This document shows, piece after piece, positions 1 to 7,904 of a stretch of DNA of 42,900 nucleotides. The stretch comes from Betaproteobacteria bacterium (GTDB lineage: Bacteria > Pseudomonadota > Gammaproteobacteria > Burkholderiales > Burkholderiaceae_C): the NCBI GenBank assembly GCA_009925925.1, contig RFQA01000005.1:1-42900 (forward strand), in the 5' to 3' direction. Within the stretch, counting starts at the first letter, position 1, and every line of letters begins with the position of its first letter. A program made the position numbers and the translations under genes. The notes beneath the pieces were generated by a model that saw only the letters and a list, made by a program, of their open reading frames with translations, made no database searches and was not told where the DNA came from.

Positions 1-981
1 GCCCAAGCGGCTGGCAATGTCCTCCACGCTGTCGCTGGTGTGCTGCAAGAGCCAGAGCGTGCGGCTTTGTTGGTGGGCGTCCAGCAACTGCTGGAACGAG
101 GTGCCCTCCTGGGCGAGGCGCCGCATCAGGGTGCGCTCGGACACTTCGCATTGGGCCGCAATATCCGGCAGGCGGGGGTAGCTGCCTTCCGGGGTGTGGC
201 CCAGCAAGCTGGCTACGCGCTGCGCCATGCTGCTTTGCACCAGCTCAGCCAAGGCGGCATCGCATTCATGGCAGGCAGCGGCGTGCGCTCGGGCATCCGC
301 GCCCAGCAGCGGCAGGCGCAAGGCGGCGGCCGGCACATGCAAGGCCAACGTGGGCTGCCCGAACTGCAGGGGCAAGGGCAGGGCGCGCTCGTAGTGCGCC
401 ACCCATGCAGGGCGGGGCAGGGGCACATCCAGCCGCAGGCCTGCAGGCAGAGAGCCCACTGCGGCATGCAACACCCGCACCAGGGCCGCGGCCATGGTGT
501 CCAGCACAAAGCTGCGCGCACTGCCCCAGTCCAGCCGGTCAATTACTTGCAGGGTGCCGCCTTCGGGGCGCATCTGGAAGGACCAGCTGAAGCTGTCTTC
601 CCGCACCGGGCCGTAGCGCCCCAACACCATCAGGCAATGTTGCAGGTCCGGCGCAGTGACGGCGGCATAGCCCAGCGGGCCGTGGGCTGACACCGGCGCC
701 TGATCGCCCAGCTCCAGGCCTAGCCAGGGCTTGCCGGTGGCCTGCATGGCGGCTTGCACCAGCCGGATCACCGTATCGCGCGGCAAGCGCTGCTCGGTGG
801 TGAGCAGCTGGTTCCAGTCGAGCGCAGCGGCGGCCAGCACCCGGTCGCTGTCTATCGCGGCTTGCTGCAGCAGCATGCGCAGCAGGCGCGCGTAAATCGG
901 GTGCACCAATGCCTCGGCACCGGCCGCGGGGCGGGCCTGCGGGGCTGGGTGTTTTCCCTTGGTGGCGGGCAAATGGGGCAT
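1..981 (-). CDS. AraC-family transcriptional regulator with arabinose-binding-type N domain (3' end outside window)
   Basis: I read this frame by hand on the minus strand. It runs open from an ATG at 981-979 to the window edge, so the C-terminus is missing. The N-terminal ~200 residues look like the Arabinose_bd sensor domain of AraC regulators (segments LLQQAAIDSDRVLAAAALDW and GPLGYAAVTAPDLQHCLMVL). The C-terminal part has the AraC helix-turn-helix start, with LPDIAAQCEVSERTLMRRLA followed by FQQLLDAHQQSRTLWLL and the second helix pair beginning DSVEDIASRLG. The gene is divergent from the alkane monooxygenase gene with 74 bp between the start codons, so it is probably its activator; this is inference from position. 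GC content and codon use match the neighbours. The plus-strand open frames over it are antisense shadows. Confidence 0.88.
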   Translation of the reverse strand, partial: MPHLPATKGKHPAPQARPAAGAEALVHPIYARLLRMLLQQAAIDSDRVLAAAALDWNQLLTTEQRLPRDTVIRLVQAAMQATGKPWLGLELGDQAPVSAHGPLGYAAVTAPDLQHCLMVLGRYGPVREDSFSWSFQMRPEGGTLQVIDRLDWGSARSFVLDTMAAALVRVLHAAVGSLPAGLRLDVPLPRPAWVAHYERALPLPLQFGQPTLALHVPAAALRLPLLGADARAHAAACHECDAALAELVQSSMAQRVASLLGHTPEGSYPRLPDIAAQCEVSERTLMRRLAQEGTSFQQLLDAHQQSRTLWLLQHTSDSVEDIASRLG

Positions 982-982
982 G

Positions 983-1011
983 TTTGGCAGTTTAAGACGA
1001 CCCTTTGGCGG
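983..1011. promoter_or_regulatory. Candidate AraC-type direct-repeat operator between regulator and alkB
   Basis: Two direct copies of TTTGGC(A/G)G lie at 983-990 and 1004-1011. They are 21 bp apart start to start, about two helical turns, which is the usual geometry for AraC-family half sites. A weaker CTTGGC occurs at 1033-1038. The site lies in the 74-bp divergent intergenic region. Assignment to the adjacent regulator is inference. Confidence 0.35.
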
Positions 1012-1055
1012 CGCTATCGGTGGTAACCCATGCTTGGCGCTTTGACAGTGCAGCC

Positions 1056-2243
1056 ATGACTACTGCCAAGCTCCCCATCCCCCGGTCATCCCCCGCACCC
1101 GTGCAGCCTTATGTGGACCGCAAGCGATTTGCCTGGGTGTTGTCTTTGCTGGTGCCCTTATCGATCGCGACGGGCCCTTTGCTGTGGTTCTGGTACCCGC
1201 ACACGCTCATGCTGTGGCTGCCGGTGTTCTTTTTGTATGGCGTGGCGCCCGCACTCGATTGGATGCTGGGCACCGACATCAGCAACCCGCCGGAATCGGC
1301 AGTGCCCGGGCTGGAGGCGGACCCTTACTACCGCCGCGTGACCTTTGCGCTGGTGCCTTTGCTGTGGGCGGCCTTCATTGGTGCGGCCTGGTTCAGCCAG
1401 GTGGCCGGCATTACCTGGGTGGGGCTGTTGGGGCTCATTATTTCTACCGGCGGTGTGGGCGGCTTTTGCATCAACCTGGGCCATGAAATCGGCCACAAGC
1501 GCGCGCCGCTGGAGCGCTGGCTGGCCAAGCTGATTTTGGCGCCCACGTTTTACGGCCACTTCACCATCGAGCACAACCGCGGCCACCACCGCGATGTGGC
1601 CACCCCGCAAGACCCGGCCTCTTCGCGCATGGGCGAATCGATCTGGCGTTTTGTATGGCGCGAAATGCCCGGTGCCTGGCGCCGCGCATGGGCACTGGAG
1701 CGCGAGCGCACCCGCTTGGACGGACAGGCCTTCTGGTCATGGCACAACGAGATATTGCAACCAGCAGCCATCACCGTCGCACTGTGGTCGGCGCTGTGCG
1801 TGTGGATGGGGCCGCAGGTGCTGGGCTTTTTGGTGCTGGCGTCGCTGTGGTCGAACTTCCAGCTTACATCGGCCAACTACATCGAGCACTATGGGCTGCT
1901 TCGCCAGCAAGATGCCAATGGCCGGTTTGAAACATGTAAGCCGCAGCATTCCTGGAACAGCAACCACGTGTTCTCCAACTGGGCGACCTTCCACTTGCAG
2001 CGCCACTCGGACCACCACGCCCACCCGCTGCGGCGCTACCAGTCGCTGCGGCACTTTGACGAAGCACCGCAACTGCCCAGTGGCTACTTCGGTATGTTCC
2101 CCATCGCCTATGTGCCGCCCTTGTGGTTTGCGGTGATGGACAAGCGCCTGCTTGCGGCGGTGGGGCGTGACCCGGCCCGCATCAACTTTGCACCGGGGCA
2201 ACGGGAGCGATTGGTGGCGAAGTACGGCTTGGTGGAACGGTAA
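1056..2243 (+). CDS. alkB: Alkane 1-monooxygenase (AlkB family, membrane di-iron hydroxylase)
   Basis: The predicted product is a 395-aa integral membrane di-iron enzyme that hydroxylates the terminal carbon of n-alkanes using rubredoxin-delivered electrons in the inner membrane. All three histidine clusters of the AlkB family are present: HEIGHK near residue 143, HNRGHH near 172 and QRHSDHH near 315, plus the NYIEHYGL segment that precedes the last cluster. About six hydrophobic segments fit the usual topology. I chose the ATG at 1056 because the protein then has a normal short cytoplasmic N-terminus; an in-frame ATG at 1005 would add 17 residues unlike the family. No rubredoxin gene is seen nearby, so electron partners must be encoded elsewhere. 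The divergent AraC-type gene is the probable regulator. Substrate chain length cannot be told from sequence. Confidence 0.93.
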   Translation: MTTAKLPIPRSSPAPVQPYVDRKRFAWVLSLLVPLSIATGPLLWFWYPHTLMLWLPVFFLYGVAPALDWMLGTDISNPPESAVPGLEADPYYRRVTFALVPLLWAAFIGAAWFSQVAGITWVGLLGLIISTGGVGGFCINLGHEIGHKRAPLERWLAKLILAPTFYGHFTIEHNRGHHRDVATPQDPASSRMGESIWRFVWREMPGAWRRAWALERERTRLDGQAFWSWHNEILQPAAITVALWSALCVWMGPQVLGFLVLASLWSNFQLTSANYIEHYGLLRQQDANGRFETCKPQHSWNSNHVFSNWATFHLQRHSDHHAHPLRRYQSLRHFDEAPQLPSGYFGMFPIAYVPPLWFAVMDKRLLAAVGRDPARINFAPGQRERLVAKYGLVER

Positions 2244-2251
2244 GCGGTGCC

Positions 2252-2581
2252 TTAGCCACGGGGCAGAAACGGCAAGACCTTGCGTTCAAGCAACTGCACC
2301 AATGCCGGGTCCATGAACTTGTAGTTGTCGGGAATACCGAGGCAGATCACTCGCTTGCCTTTTAGGTGGGGCTTGAACTCCGCCGAGAGCTTGGCTTTGT
2401 GGCTGCGCTCCATGACAAAAATGAGTTCAGCCCAATCGACCAACTCAGACGTCAGCGGGTTTTCAGCCCCACGATTCAAGCCTGCGGATGTGCACTCGAT
2501 GCCCGGATGTTCGGAAAAAACCTGCTCTGCAGTAGGGCTGCGCCAGCGGTTCATGCTGCAGATGAAGAGGACTTTTTGCAA
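2252..2581 (-). CDS. Small predicted protein tyrosine phosphatase (COG4551-like)
   Basis: This 109-aa cytoplasmic protein begins with a phosphatase loop: VLFICSMNRWRSPTAE, where Cys8 and Arg14 form the CX5R signature, followed by SPT as in low-molecular-weight tyrosine phosphatases. It is shorter than classical LMW-PTPs (about 150 aa) and fits the compact COG4551 family. The general-acid Asp of the classical DP motif may be in FMDPALVQ near the C-terminus. The gene is convergent with alkB, with 8 bp between the stop codons. No operon partner is evident, since the next minus-strand gene upstream is a small membrane protein 97 bp away. The function is assigned by family only; the substrate is unknown. 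Confidence 0.8.
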   Translation of the reverse strand: MQKVLFICSMNRWRSPTAEQVFSEHPGIECTSAGLNRGAENPLTSELVDWAELIFVMERSHKAKLSAEFKPHLKGKRVICLGIPDNYKFMDPALVQLLERKVLPFLPRG

Positions 2582-2678
2582 TCGAAATGTGGGGTATTTT
2601 GGCTGGTGGGTCAGCTGGGAGGCAAATACGGCTTTAGGCTGGAAGCGGACTCCTATCGCGCGCCAAAACTGACACTAA

Positions 2679-2957
2679 TCAAACGTCAGAAGCAAGACTT
2701 TCTCGATACTGTTTTGCCCATAAAGAAAACATCATCCACAGAGACGCCGGAACAGTCACAAACGATAGCAATGGGCACAGAAAGAGTCCAATTTCGACCA
2801 TCCCGGTTATATCGATTTCACTTAGAGAACATGAATGCAGCGACTTCATATTCCCTTTGCAATGCAAGTATGGGTAGGCCCATAGGGTGACCTGCCATGC
2901 GGCTAGGGTGAGCGTTCCCGGAAGTGCACTGAGTAAATAGCGAATGGTCAGAGTCAT
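2679..2957 (-). CDS. Small hypothetical membrane protein
   Basis: This open frame gives a 92-aa product from the ATG at 2957. It has two likely transmembrane segments, LLSALPGTLTLAAWQVTLWA (about residues 7-26) and a second around IGLFLCPLLSFVTVPASLWM (about 55-75), with a Cys-containing loop between. A longer frame starts at 3086, but its extra N-terminal 43 residues overlap the vapC remnant and look non-coding, so I prefer the inner start. Codon use is more AT-rich than neighbouring genes, which may mean acquired DNA. I do not recognise a family and cannot exclude that it is not expressed. Confidence 0.4.
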   Translation of the reverse strand: MTLTIRYLLSALPGTLTLAAWQVTLWAYPYLHCKGNMKSLHSCSLSEIDITGMVEIGLFLCPLLSFVTVPASLWMMFSLWAKQYRESLASDV

Positions 2958-3042
2958 GTTGAAGAAATTAATATGAACGGGGAAAACTGGATCGAGCAAA
3001 AATGCCCGCTTTCGCTGCATTACGTACGTCGAGCTTACCCTG

Positions 3043-3266
3043 TCACCCCACCCAGTTCTCCAACCTGAGCCCCTGCACCCGCTCAAACTCCCCGACGTTG
3101 TTGCTCACCAGCGTGCAATCGTCTGCCAGCGCGTGGCAGGTGATCCACAGGGCGTTGGAGCCTACAGGGGTGCCTGCGGCGCGCAGTCGGGTGAACTGCA
3201 TGGCGTAGTGTTAGCACAAGCTGGCGCTGGTGCCGTAGCACACGGGGATGGAGCGGGTGAGGTCTG
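3043..3266 (-). pseudogene. vapC (PIN-domain toxin) remnant
   Basis: Reading the minus strand to the stop at 3043-3045 gives the C-terminal part of a PIN-domain ribonuclease toxin. It contains AAGTPVGSNALWITCHALAD, then DCTLVSNNVGEFERVQGLRL and ENWVG, which correspond to the VapC pattern AGTPIG-ND-LIAAHALA..TLVTNN..EF.RV.GL.VENW. An in-frame TAA lies directly before HYAMQFTRL, and the N-terminal half with the first catalytic Asp is missing. The fragment SIPVCYGTSASLC before the stop still resembles the family. I infer a dead toxin gene left after decay or deletion. Confidence 0.6.
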
Positions 3267-3482
3267 TCAGTCGCTTGAGCACTTCGGGTTTGCGGGTGCT
3301 GCTCCCTGCAATGGCAAGGTGGCTTTCTGGTCAGCCACCAGCAGATCGGCAAAGTCGTCGTCAAACGCTTCCAGCGCTTGCATGAGTGCCGCGCCCCGGT
3401 CTGCCGGAATCGGCTGTTGGATTGACTCGCCATCGGTGTTACTACCCATCTCCATGGGGTTCATGGCTGCATTCATCGGCAT
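3267..3482 (-). pseudogene. Probable vapB-type antitoxin remnant
   Basis: A 71-aa open frame precedes the vapC remnant on the same strand. Its middle part, ADRGAALMQALEAFDDDFAD, followed by LLVADQKATLPLQ, resembles the toxin-binding C-terminal tail of VapB antitoxins. The N-terminal AbrB/SpoVT-like DNA-binding strand region that such proteins need is absent, and the last residues run out of frame into toxin-like sequence. The position upstream of vapC in the same direction supports the call. It could still be a short expressed peptide, but more likely it is a truncated relic. The identification rests on a short similarity. Confidence 0.4.
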
Positions 3483-3491
3483 CTCCGAGTA

Positions 3492-3511
3492 AACTGTGTT
3501 TTTATACAGTT
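3492..3511. promoter_or_regulatory. LexA (SOS) box at the dnaE2 start
   Basis: The sequence CTG-TGTTTTTATA-CAG occupies 3494-3509 and exactly matches the LexA pattern CTG-N10-CAG, with an AT-rich centre. It ends five bases before the dnaE2 ATG at 3515. A possible -10 element (TATACA, 3503-3508) lies inside the box, so LexA would block the polymerase directly. SOS control of dnaE2 is established for the family. Confidence 0.85.
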
Positions 3512-3514
3512 TAA

Positions 3515-6500
3515 ATGCACTCTCCCAAGCCCATCAAGCCCCAGCAGCCAGTAGCCACCCCGGCGCCTGCCTATGCCGAGCTGCATTGCCTCTCCAACTT
3601 CAGCTTCCAGCGCGGTGCCTCGCAGCCGGAGGAGCTGGTGGAGCGGGCGCACCGGCTCGGGTATGCGGCGCTGGCCATTACCGACGAATGTTCGGTGGCC
3701 GGGGTGGTGCGCGCGCATGGCGAGGCGCAGCGCTTGGGGCTGCAGCTGCTGCCGGGGGCGGAGTTTGCTGTGCCTTACCCGGCTGCGCAGGGTAGTGTGG
3801 CGTCGGGGGCCAGCTTCACCGTGGTGGTGTTGCCGCACAACCTGCAGGGCTGGGGTAACCTGTGCGAGTTCATCACCCGCGCGCGCATGGCGGCGCCCAA
3901 GGGCGACTACCGGGTTGCCTGGCTGGGGCAGTCGGACGCTTCCCCCTGGCACACGCTGCGGCATTGCGAGGTGCTGCTGCACCTGCCCCTTGCTATCAAA
4001 AAAGAAGCTGCTTGCGCAATAGCGATGAGCGCTAGAGGCCAATTTGGCACTCATTGCTGGCTGGCAGTCACTGCGGGGTTGGGCGGCATGCAGGCGCTGG
4101 AGCGGGCGCACTGGCAGCAGATTGCGGCGGTGAGCGGGCTGGCCCTTATTGCCACCGGGGAGGTGCGCATGCACACCCGCTCGCGCAAGCCGCTGCACGA
4201 TGTGCTGACCGCTGTGCGCTGCGGCCTGCCGGTGGCGCAGTGCGGCTTTGCGCTGCAGGCCAATGCCGAGCACCACCTGCGCAGCCGCGCTCGGCTCGCG
4301 GCCCTATTCACGCCCGACGAGTTGGCCCACACGCTGGTGGTAGCGGGGCGCTGCAGCTTCACGCTGGATGCGCTGCGCTACCAGTACCCCATGGAGGCCG
4401 TGCTGCCCGGCCACACCCCGGCGCAGACTTTGCGGCAATACACCGAAGCGGGCGCGCTGGAGCGTTACCCGGCGGGTATGCCGCCGAACGTGCGTACGCA
4501 GGTAGAGCATGAGCTGGCCCTGATTGCCGACATGAAGTACGAGATGTATTTCCTCACCGTGCACGACCTGGTGCGATTTGCGCGAGGGCGCGGCATCTTG
4601 TGCCAGGGACGGGGCTCGGCGGCGAACTCGGCGGTCTGCTACTGCCTGGGCGTGACCGAGGTGGACCCCAGCCGCATGAACGTGCTGTTTGAGCGCTTCA
4701 TCTCCAAGGAGCGCGACGAGCCGCCTGATATTGATGTGGACTTTGAACACCAGCGGCGCGAAGAGGTTATCCAGTACATCTACGCCAAATACGGCCGCGA
4801 GCGCGCCGCCATTACCGCTGTGGTGGCTAGCTACCGGCCGCGCAGCGCGCTGCGGGATGTGGGGCGGGCGCTGGAGATTCCTGAGGTGTTGATCACCGCC
4901 ATGGCCAAGGAGCACCCCGGTATGTACAGCCGTGCGGTGTTGGTGGAGCGGCTGCAGGCTGCTATCGAAAAAGTAGCTGGTTGCGCAGATTCTGCGGGCG
5001 CTGGGGGTGGTTTTGATGTTCAATCTCCGGCGGGCAGTGTGGGGGCCGGGAGCCAGAGCGGCAGGGCGCCCAGCTCCGTGTCCCCCGCCCGCGTTGCGGG
5101 CTCCTCCTTGACCTACGCTGAACGCCCTGCCGCTCTGGCTCCCTCGGGGGGCGTTGTTGAGCGCGGTGGTTCTTTGGGGGCTGGCTCACCAGCGTCGGCT
5201 GCTTGCGACCTGTTGGTGGACGGTTCGCCCTTGCCGCCTTTGCGCCGCCTCCAGCTCTGGTTGGACCTCGCCACTCAGCTACAAAGCTTCCCCCGCCACC
5301 TCAGCCAACACGTGGGCGGCTTTGTGCTCACGCAAGGCCCGCTGACCCGGCTGGTGCCAGTGGAAAACGCGTCTATGCCCGAACGCTCGGTCATCCAGTG
5401 GGACAAGGACGACCTGGACGCGGTGGGCCTCTTGAAGGTGGATGTGCTGGCCCTGGGCATGCTCAGTGCCATACGACGTTGCCTGCACCTCATCGGCCAG
5501 TGGCGCGGTGCGCCTATGCGCATGCAAGACGTGCCTGCCGAAGACCCTGCCACCTACGCCATGATCTGCCAAGCCGATACGGTGGGCGTTTTCCAGATTG
5601 AGAGCCGCGCGCAAATGAGCATGCTGCCGCGCCTGAAACCGCAGTGTTTTTACGACCTGGTGGTCGAGGTGGCCATCGTGCGACCGGGGCCGATTCAGGG
5701 CGGCATGGTCCACCCCTACCTCAAGGCGCGCGCCAACCCGCAAGCGGTGACCTACGCGTCTCCTGCCCTGAAAGAAGCCTTGAAGCGCACACTGGGTGTG
5801 CCGATTTTTCAGGAGCAGGTGATGCAGATCGCCATGGCGGCTGCCGACTTCACCGCGGGCGAGGCGGACCAGTTGCGCCGCTCCATGGCCGCCTGGAAGC
5901 GCAAGGGCGGTGTGGGCAAGTTTTATGAGCGGCTGGTGGGCGGCATGCTCAAGAACGGCTACACGCAGGAGTTTGCCGACACGCTGTTCAAGCAGATTGA
6001 GGGCTTTGGCGAATACGGCTTTCCCGAGAGCCATGCAGCCAGCTTTGCGCTGCTGGTGTACGTGAGCTGCTGGCTCAAAAGGCATGAGCCGGCTTGCTTT
6101 CTGGCGGCCATGCTCAACAGCCAGCCGCTGGGCTTTTACGGCCCGGCACAGCTCGTGCAAGACGCCCGCCGCCATGGGGTGGAGGTGCGTGCGGTCGATG
6201 TACTGCACAGCGCATGGGACTGCACGCTAGAGCAGCCGCAAGAGCAACACCCTGCCGTAAATGGATGGGCACTGCAAACCCAACCTGCCATCCGATTGGG
6301 GCTGCGCATGGTGAGTGGCTTGCAGAAAGAAGTGGCCGAGCGCATCTGCGCTGCGCGTGAAAAAGGCCCGTTCACCAGCACCCAAGACCTGGCCCTGCGC
6401 TGCCAGTTAGACGCCGGCGACCTCAAAGCTCTGGCCAGCGCCGATGCCCTCATCAGCCTCAGCGGCCACCGCCGCCAGCAGGTGTGGGACGCCTCCGCGC

Positions 6501-7000
6501 TGCGCCCCGCGCCCGCACTGTTGCGCGGGGTGCCGATTGAGGAAGATGTGTTGGAGCTGCCCCCGGCCGAAGAGGGTGAGGAAGTGACCTTTGACTACGC
6601 GGCCACCGGCCTCACTTTGCGCTCCCACCCCCTGCAGCTATTGCGCTCTCAGCTATCAAAACAGAAGCTACTCACCGCAGCGCAGATGCGCGATTACCCC
6701 AGCGGCCGCCTGGTGCGCGCCTGCGGCATCGTCACCGCGCGCCAGCAACCGGGCACCGCCAAAGGCGTGGTGTTTGTCACGCTGGAGGACGAGACCGGCA
6801 GCGTGAACATCATCGTCTGGAAGGCGGTGAAAGAGCAGTTCCGAGATGCGGTCTACCGCGCCCGGCTGATGGCAGTCTACGGCGTATGGCAGCGTGACGA
6901 GGCCACCGGCGGCCAAGTCCGCCATGTGATTGCCAAGCGGGTGGTGGACATGACGCACCTGCTGGGTGAGTTGGCAACGTCCAGCCGGGACTTTCATTGA
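3515..7000 (+). CDS. dnaE2: Error-prone DNA polymerase DnaE2 (ImuC) with repeat-derived insertions
   Basis: The 1161-aa product is a second C-family DNA polymerase alpha subunit that performs mutagenic translesion synthesis with ImuA and ImuB in the SOS response. An N-terminal PHP domain begins at YAELHCLSNFSF. The palm has the catalytic PDIDVDFEH near residues 404-412. The family hallmark FPRHLSQHVGGF is near 592, and a C-terminal OB fold (KGVVFVTLEDETGSVNIIVW) is near 1090. The protein is longer than the usual ~1030-1080 aa. The excess comes mainly from two in-frame insertions made of interspersed repeat DNA, at about residues 159-178 and 483-565. Both lie in variable surface regions and spare the motifs. 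The ATG at 3515 is the only in-frame start before the conserved region; it has no Shine-Dalgarno sequence and lies next to the LexA box. No imuA or imuB is adjacent; the upstream DNA is a decayed toxin-antitoxin locus. Whether the enlarged protein is active is unknown. Confidence 0.95.
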   Translation: MHSPKPIKPQQPVATPAPAYAELHCLSNFSFQRGASQPEELVERAHRLGYAALAITDECSVAGVVRAHGEAQRLGLQLLPGAEFAVPYPAAQGSVASGASFTVVVLPHNLQGWGNLCEFITRARMAAPKGDYRVAWLGQSDASPWHTLRHCEVLLHLPLAIKKEAACAIAMSARGQFGTHCWLAVTAGLGGMQALERAHWQQIAAVSGLALIATGEVRMHTRSRKPLHDVLTAVRCGLPVAQCGFALQANAEHHLRSRARLAALFTPDELAHTLVVAGRCSFTLDALRYQYPMEAVLPGHTPAQTLRQYTEAGALERYPAGMPPNVRTQVEHELALIADMKYEMYFLTVHDLVRFARGRGILCQGRGSAANSAVCYCLGVTEVDPSRMNVLFERFISKERDEPPDIDVDFEHQRREEVIQYIYAKYGRERAAITAVVASYRPRSALRDVGRALEIPEVLITAMAKEHPGMYSRAVLVERLQAAIEKVAGCADSAGAGGGFDVQSPAGSVGAGSQSGRAPSSVSPARVAGSSLTYAERPAALAPSGGVVERGGSLGAGSPASAACDLLVDGSPLPPLRRLQLWLDLATQLQSFPRHLSQHVGGFVLTQGPLTRLVPVENASMPERSVIQWDKDDLDAVGLLKVDVLALGMLSAIRRCLHLIGQWRGAPMRMQDVPAEDPATYAMICQADTVGVFQIESRAQMSMLPRLKPQCFYDLVVEVAIVRPGPIQGGMVHPYLKARANPQAVTYASPALKEALKRTLGVPIFQEQVMQIAMAAADFTAGEADQLRRSMAAWKRKGGVGKFYERLVGGMLKNGYTQEFADTLFKQIEGFGEYGFPESHAASFALLVYVSCWLKRHEPACFLAAMLNSQPLGFYGPAQLVQDARRHGVEVRAVDVLHSAWDCTLEQPQEQHPAVNGWALQTQPAIRLGLRMVSGLQKEVAERICAAREKGPFTSTQDLALRCQLDAGDLKALASADALISLSGHRRQQVWDASALRPAPALLRGVPIEEDVLELPPAEEGEEVTFDYAATGLTLRSHPLQLLRSQLSKQKLLTAAQMRDYPSGRLVRACGIVTARQQPGTAKGVVFVTLEDETGSVNIIVWKAVKEQFRDAVYRARLMAVYGVWQRDEATGGQVRHVIAKRVVDMTHLLGELATSSRDFH
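3989..4046 (+). repeat. Interspersed repeat copy A, inside dnaE2
   Basis: The copy starts TTGCTATCAAAAAAGAAGCT, then GCTTGCGCAATAGC and GAGCGCTAGAGGCCAATTTG. It is translated in frame as LAIKKEAACAIAMSARGQF within the PHP-domain part of DnaE2, where other DnaE2 proteins have no matching segment (from memory of the family). It is the same element as the copies at 4961, 23601 (reverse), 28438, 33213, 33981 and 41477. Confidence 0.75.
4961..5022 (+). repeat. Interspersed repeat copy B, inside dnaE2
   Basis: This copy starts GCTATCGAAAAAGTAGCTGG, then TTGCGCAGATTCTGCGGGCG and CTGGGGGTGGTTTTGATG. It is read in frame as AIEKVAGCADSAGAGGGFDV and lies immediately before the hairpin element at 5048-5143. 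Together they form an insertion in DnaE2 between AIEKV and the conserved FPRHLSQHVGGF region. Confidence 0.75.
5048..5143. repeat. Hairpin element with 21-bp perfect arms, inside dnaE2
   Basis: The arms at 5048-5068 and 5123-5143 are perfect inverted complements of 21 bp; the left arm begins GGGAGCCAGAGCGG. The 54-bp loop holds a second small hairpin, GCCCGC-GTT-GCGGGC at 5087-5101. The DNA is translated in frame as low-complexity Ser/Ala/Gly-rich sequence. I infer a small mobile or REP-like intergenic element that entered a coding sequence. Confidence 0.75.
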
Positions 7001-7162
7001 TTGAGCCCCGGCCACATTCAGTTCATTGCGTGGTTTAGTCATTCGGATGCAATGTGCCAAAGCGCACAGAGCCCGAGTCAGGCGACTTTTAACCTGCGTT
7101 CGGGTCATGTACGAATTGCCTTGTGCGTGGCCCTATCAGGTTCATCCACTCAAGGAGTTTTT

Positions 7163-7840
7163 ATGATTTTGAATATCAAACGAAGCGCAATCGCTCTTTC
7201 CCTATTAGGCGCATTCGGGATAGCTCAAGCCACCGCATTGGTAGCTAATTCACCTACTGCAAATGTGGATTACTCAGCTACATTCTTCGGCGGTACTCTG
7301 GTCGCTTCTGCGGTCACGGCGGTCAGCAATGCCGCTTACAACGGATTCGCACGCACAGCTGTATACGACACAGGCACAGGCCTGGATTTTTACTATCAGT
7401 TCAGTAACAGCATTACTTCCAAAAATGGAATTGAGCGATTCACCGGTTATGACTTCAGCAGCTTGGGCACCGCCGCCGTCAACGTGTATCAAACCGACGC
7501 GACATTCGGAATTTTTACCTCTGGCACTGAGCGCTCAGACTATGCAGATCGGACCAATTTAGGCGTGATGGCCTTTAGTTTTGTGCCTAACGGAAACTCG
7601 AAGATTAATCCTGGCACGACCAGTTTGACCCAGATTATCCGTACCTACGCCCGCTCATTCAAAGCAGGAAACTTCGGTCTCCTGGACGGTATCGGTGACA
7701 ACGCACAAGGCTACGCTCCCGCCGCAGCTGTGCCTGAACCGGAAACCTACGCCATGTTGTTGGCTGGTTTAGGTCTGATGGGCGCGATTGCACGCCGCCG
7801 TAACAAGGGTCAGAAGGGTAGCGAAACCGCGACGTCCTGA
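7163..7840 (+). CDS. PEP-CTERM sorting-domain secreted protein
   Basis: This 225-aa exported protein has an N-terminal signal peptide (ALSLLGAFGIAQATA, cleavage probably near residue 22) and a C-terminal PEP-CTERM signal. The latter is VPEPETYAMLLAGLGLMG followed by the basic tail ARRRNKG, the substrate pattern of exosortase EpsH. The central ~160 residues are of mixed polarity, rich in Thr/Ser/Asn, and have no recognised domain. The ATG at 7163 is chosen because AAGGAG lies 6 bp upstream and the signal peptide starts there; an upstream in-frame ATG at 7001 would put 54 unrelated residues before it. No exosortase or exopolysaccharide genes are in the window. A role in biofilm or cell surface is inferred from the sorting class only. 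Confidence 0.85.
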   Translation: MILNIKRSAIALSLLGAFGIAQATALVANSPTANVDYSATFFGGTLVASAVTAVSNAAYNGFARTAVYDTGTGLDFYYQFSNSITSKNGIERFTGYDFSSLGTAAVNVYQTDATFGIFTSGTERSDYADRTNLGVMAFSFVPNGNSKINPGTTSLTQIIRTYARSFKAGNFGLLDGIGDNAQGYAPAAAVPEPETYAMLLAGLGLMGAIARRRNKGQKGSETATS

Positions 7841-7904
7841 GCTTTTGATGCACTTCGGGTCGGTTGCTTCTCCACGAGGCTGCCGATCTGATTTGCATAA
7901 GGCC

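Noticed and set aside
1042-1047. TTGACA as a -35 box for alkB
   Set aside because: It lies only 9 bp before the ATG, so it cannot serve this gene with a normal promoter spacing.
6640-6675. A further repeat-like stretch in dnaE2 (GCTATCAAAACAGAAGCTAC)
   Set aside because: It matches only about 20 bases of the repeat start, and the protein here aligns without an insertion to my memory of DnaE2, so it may be chance or a short trace.
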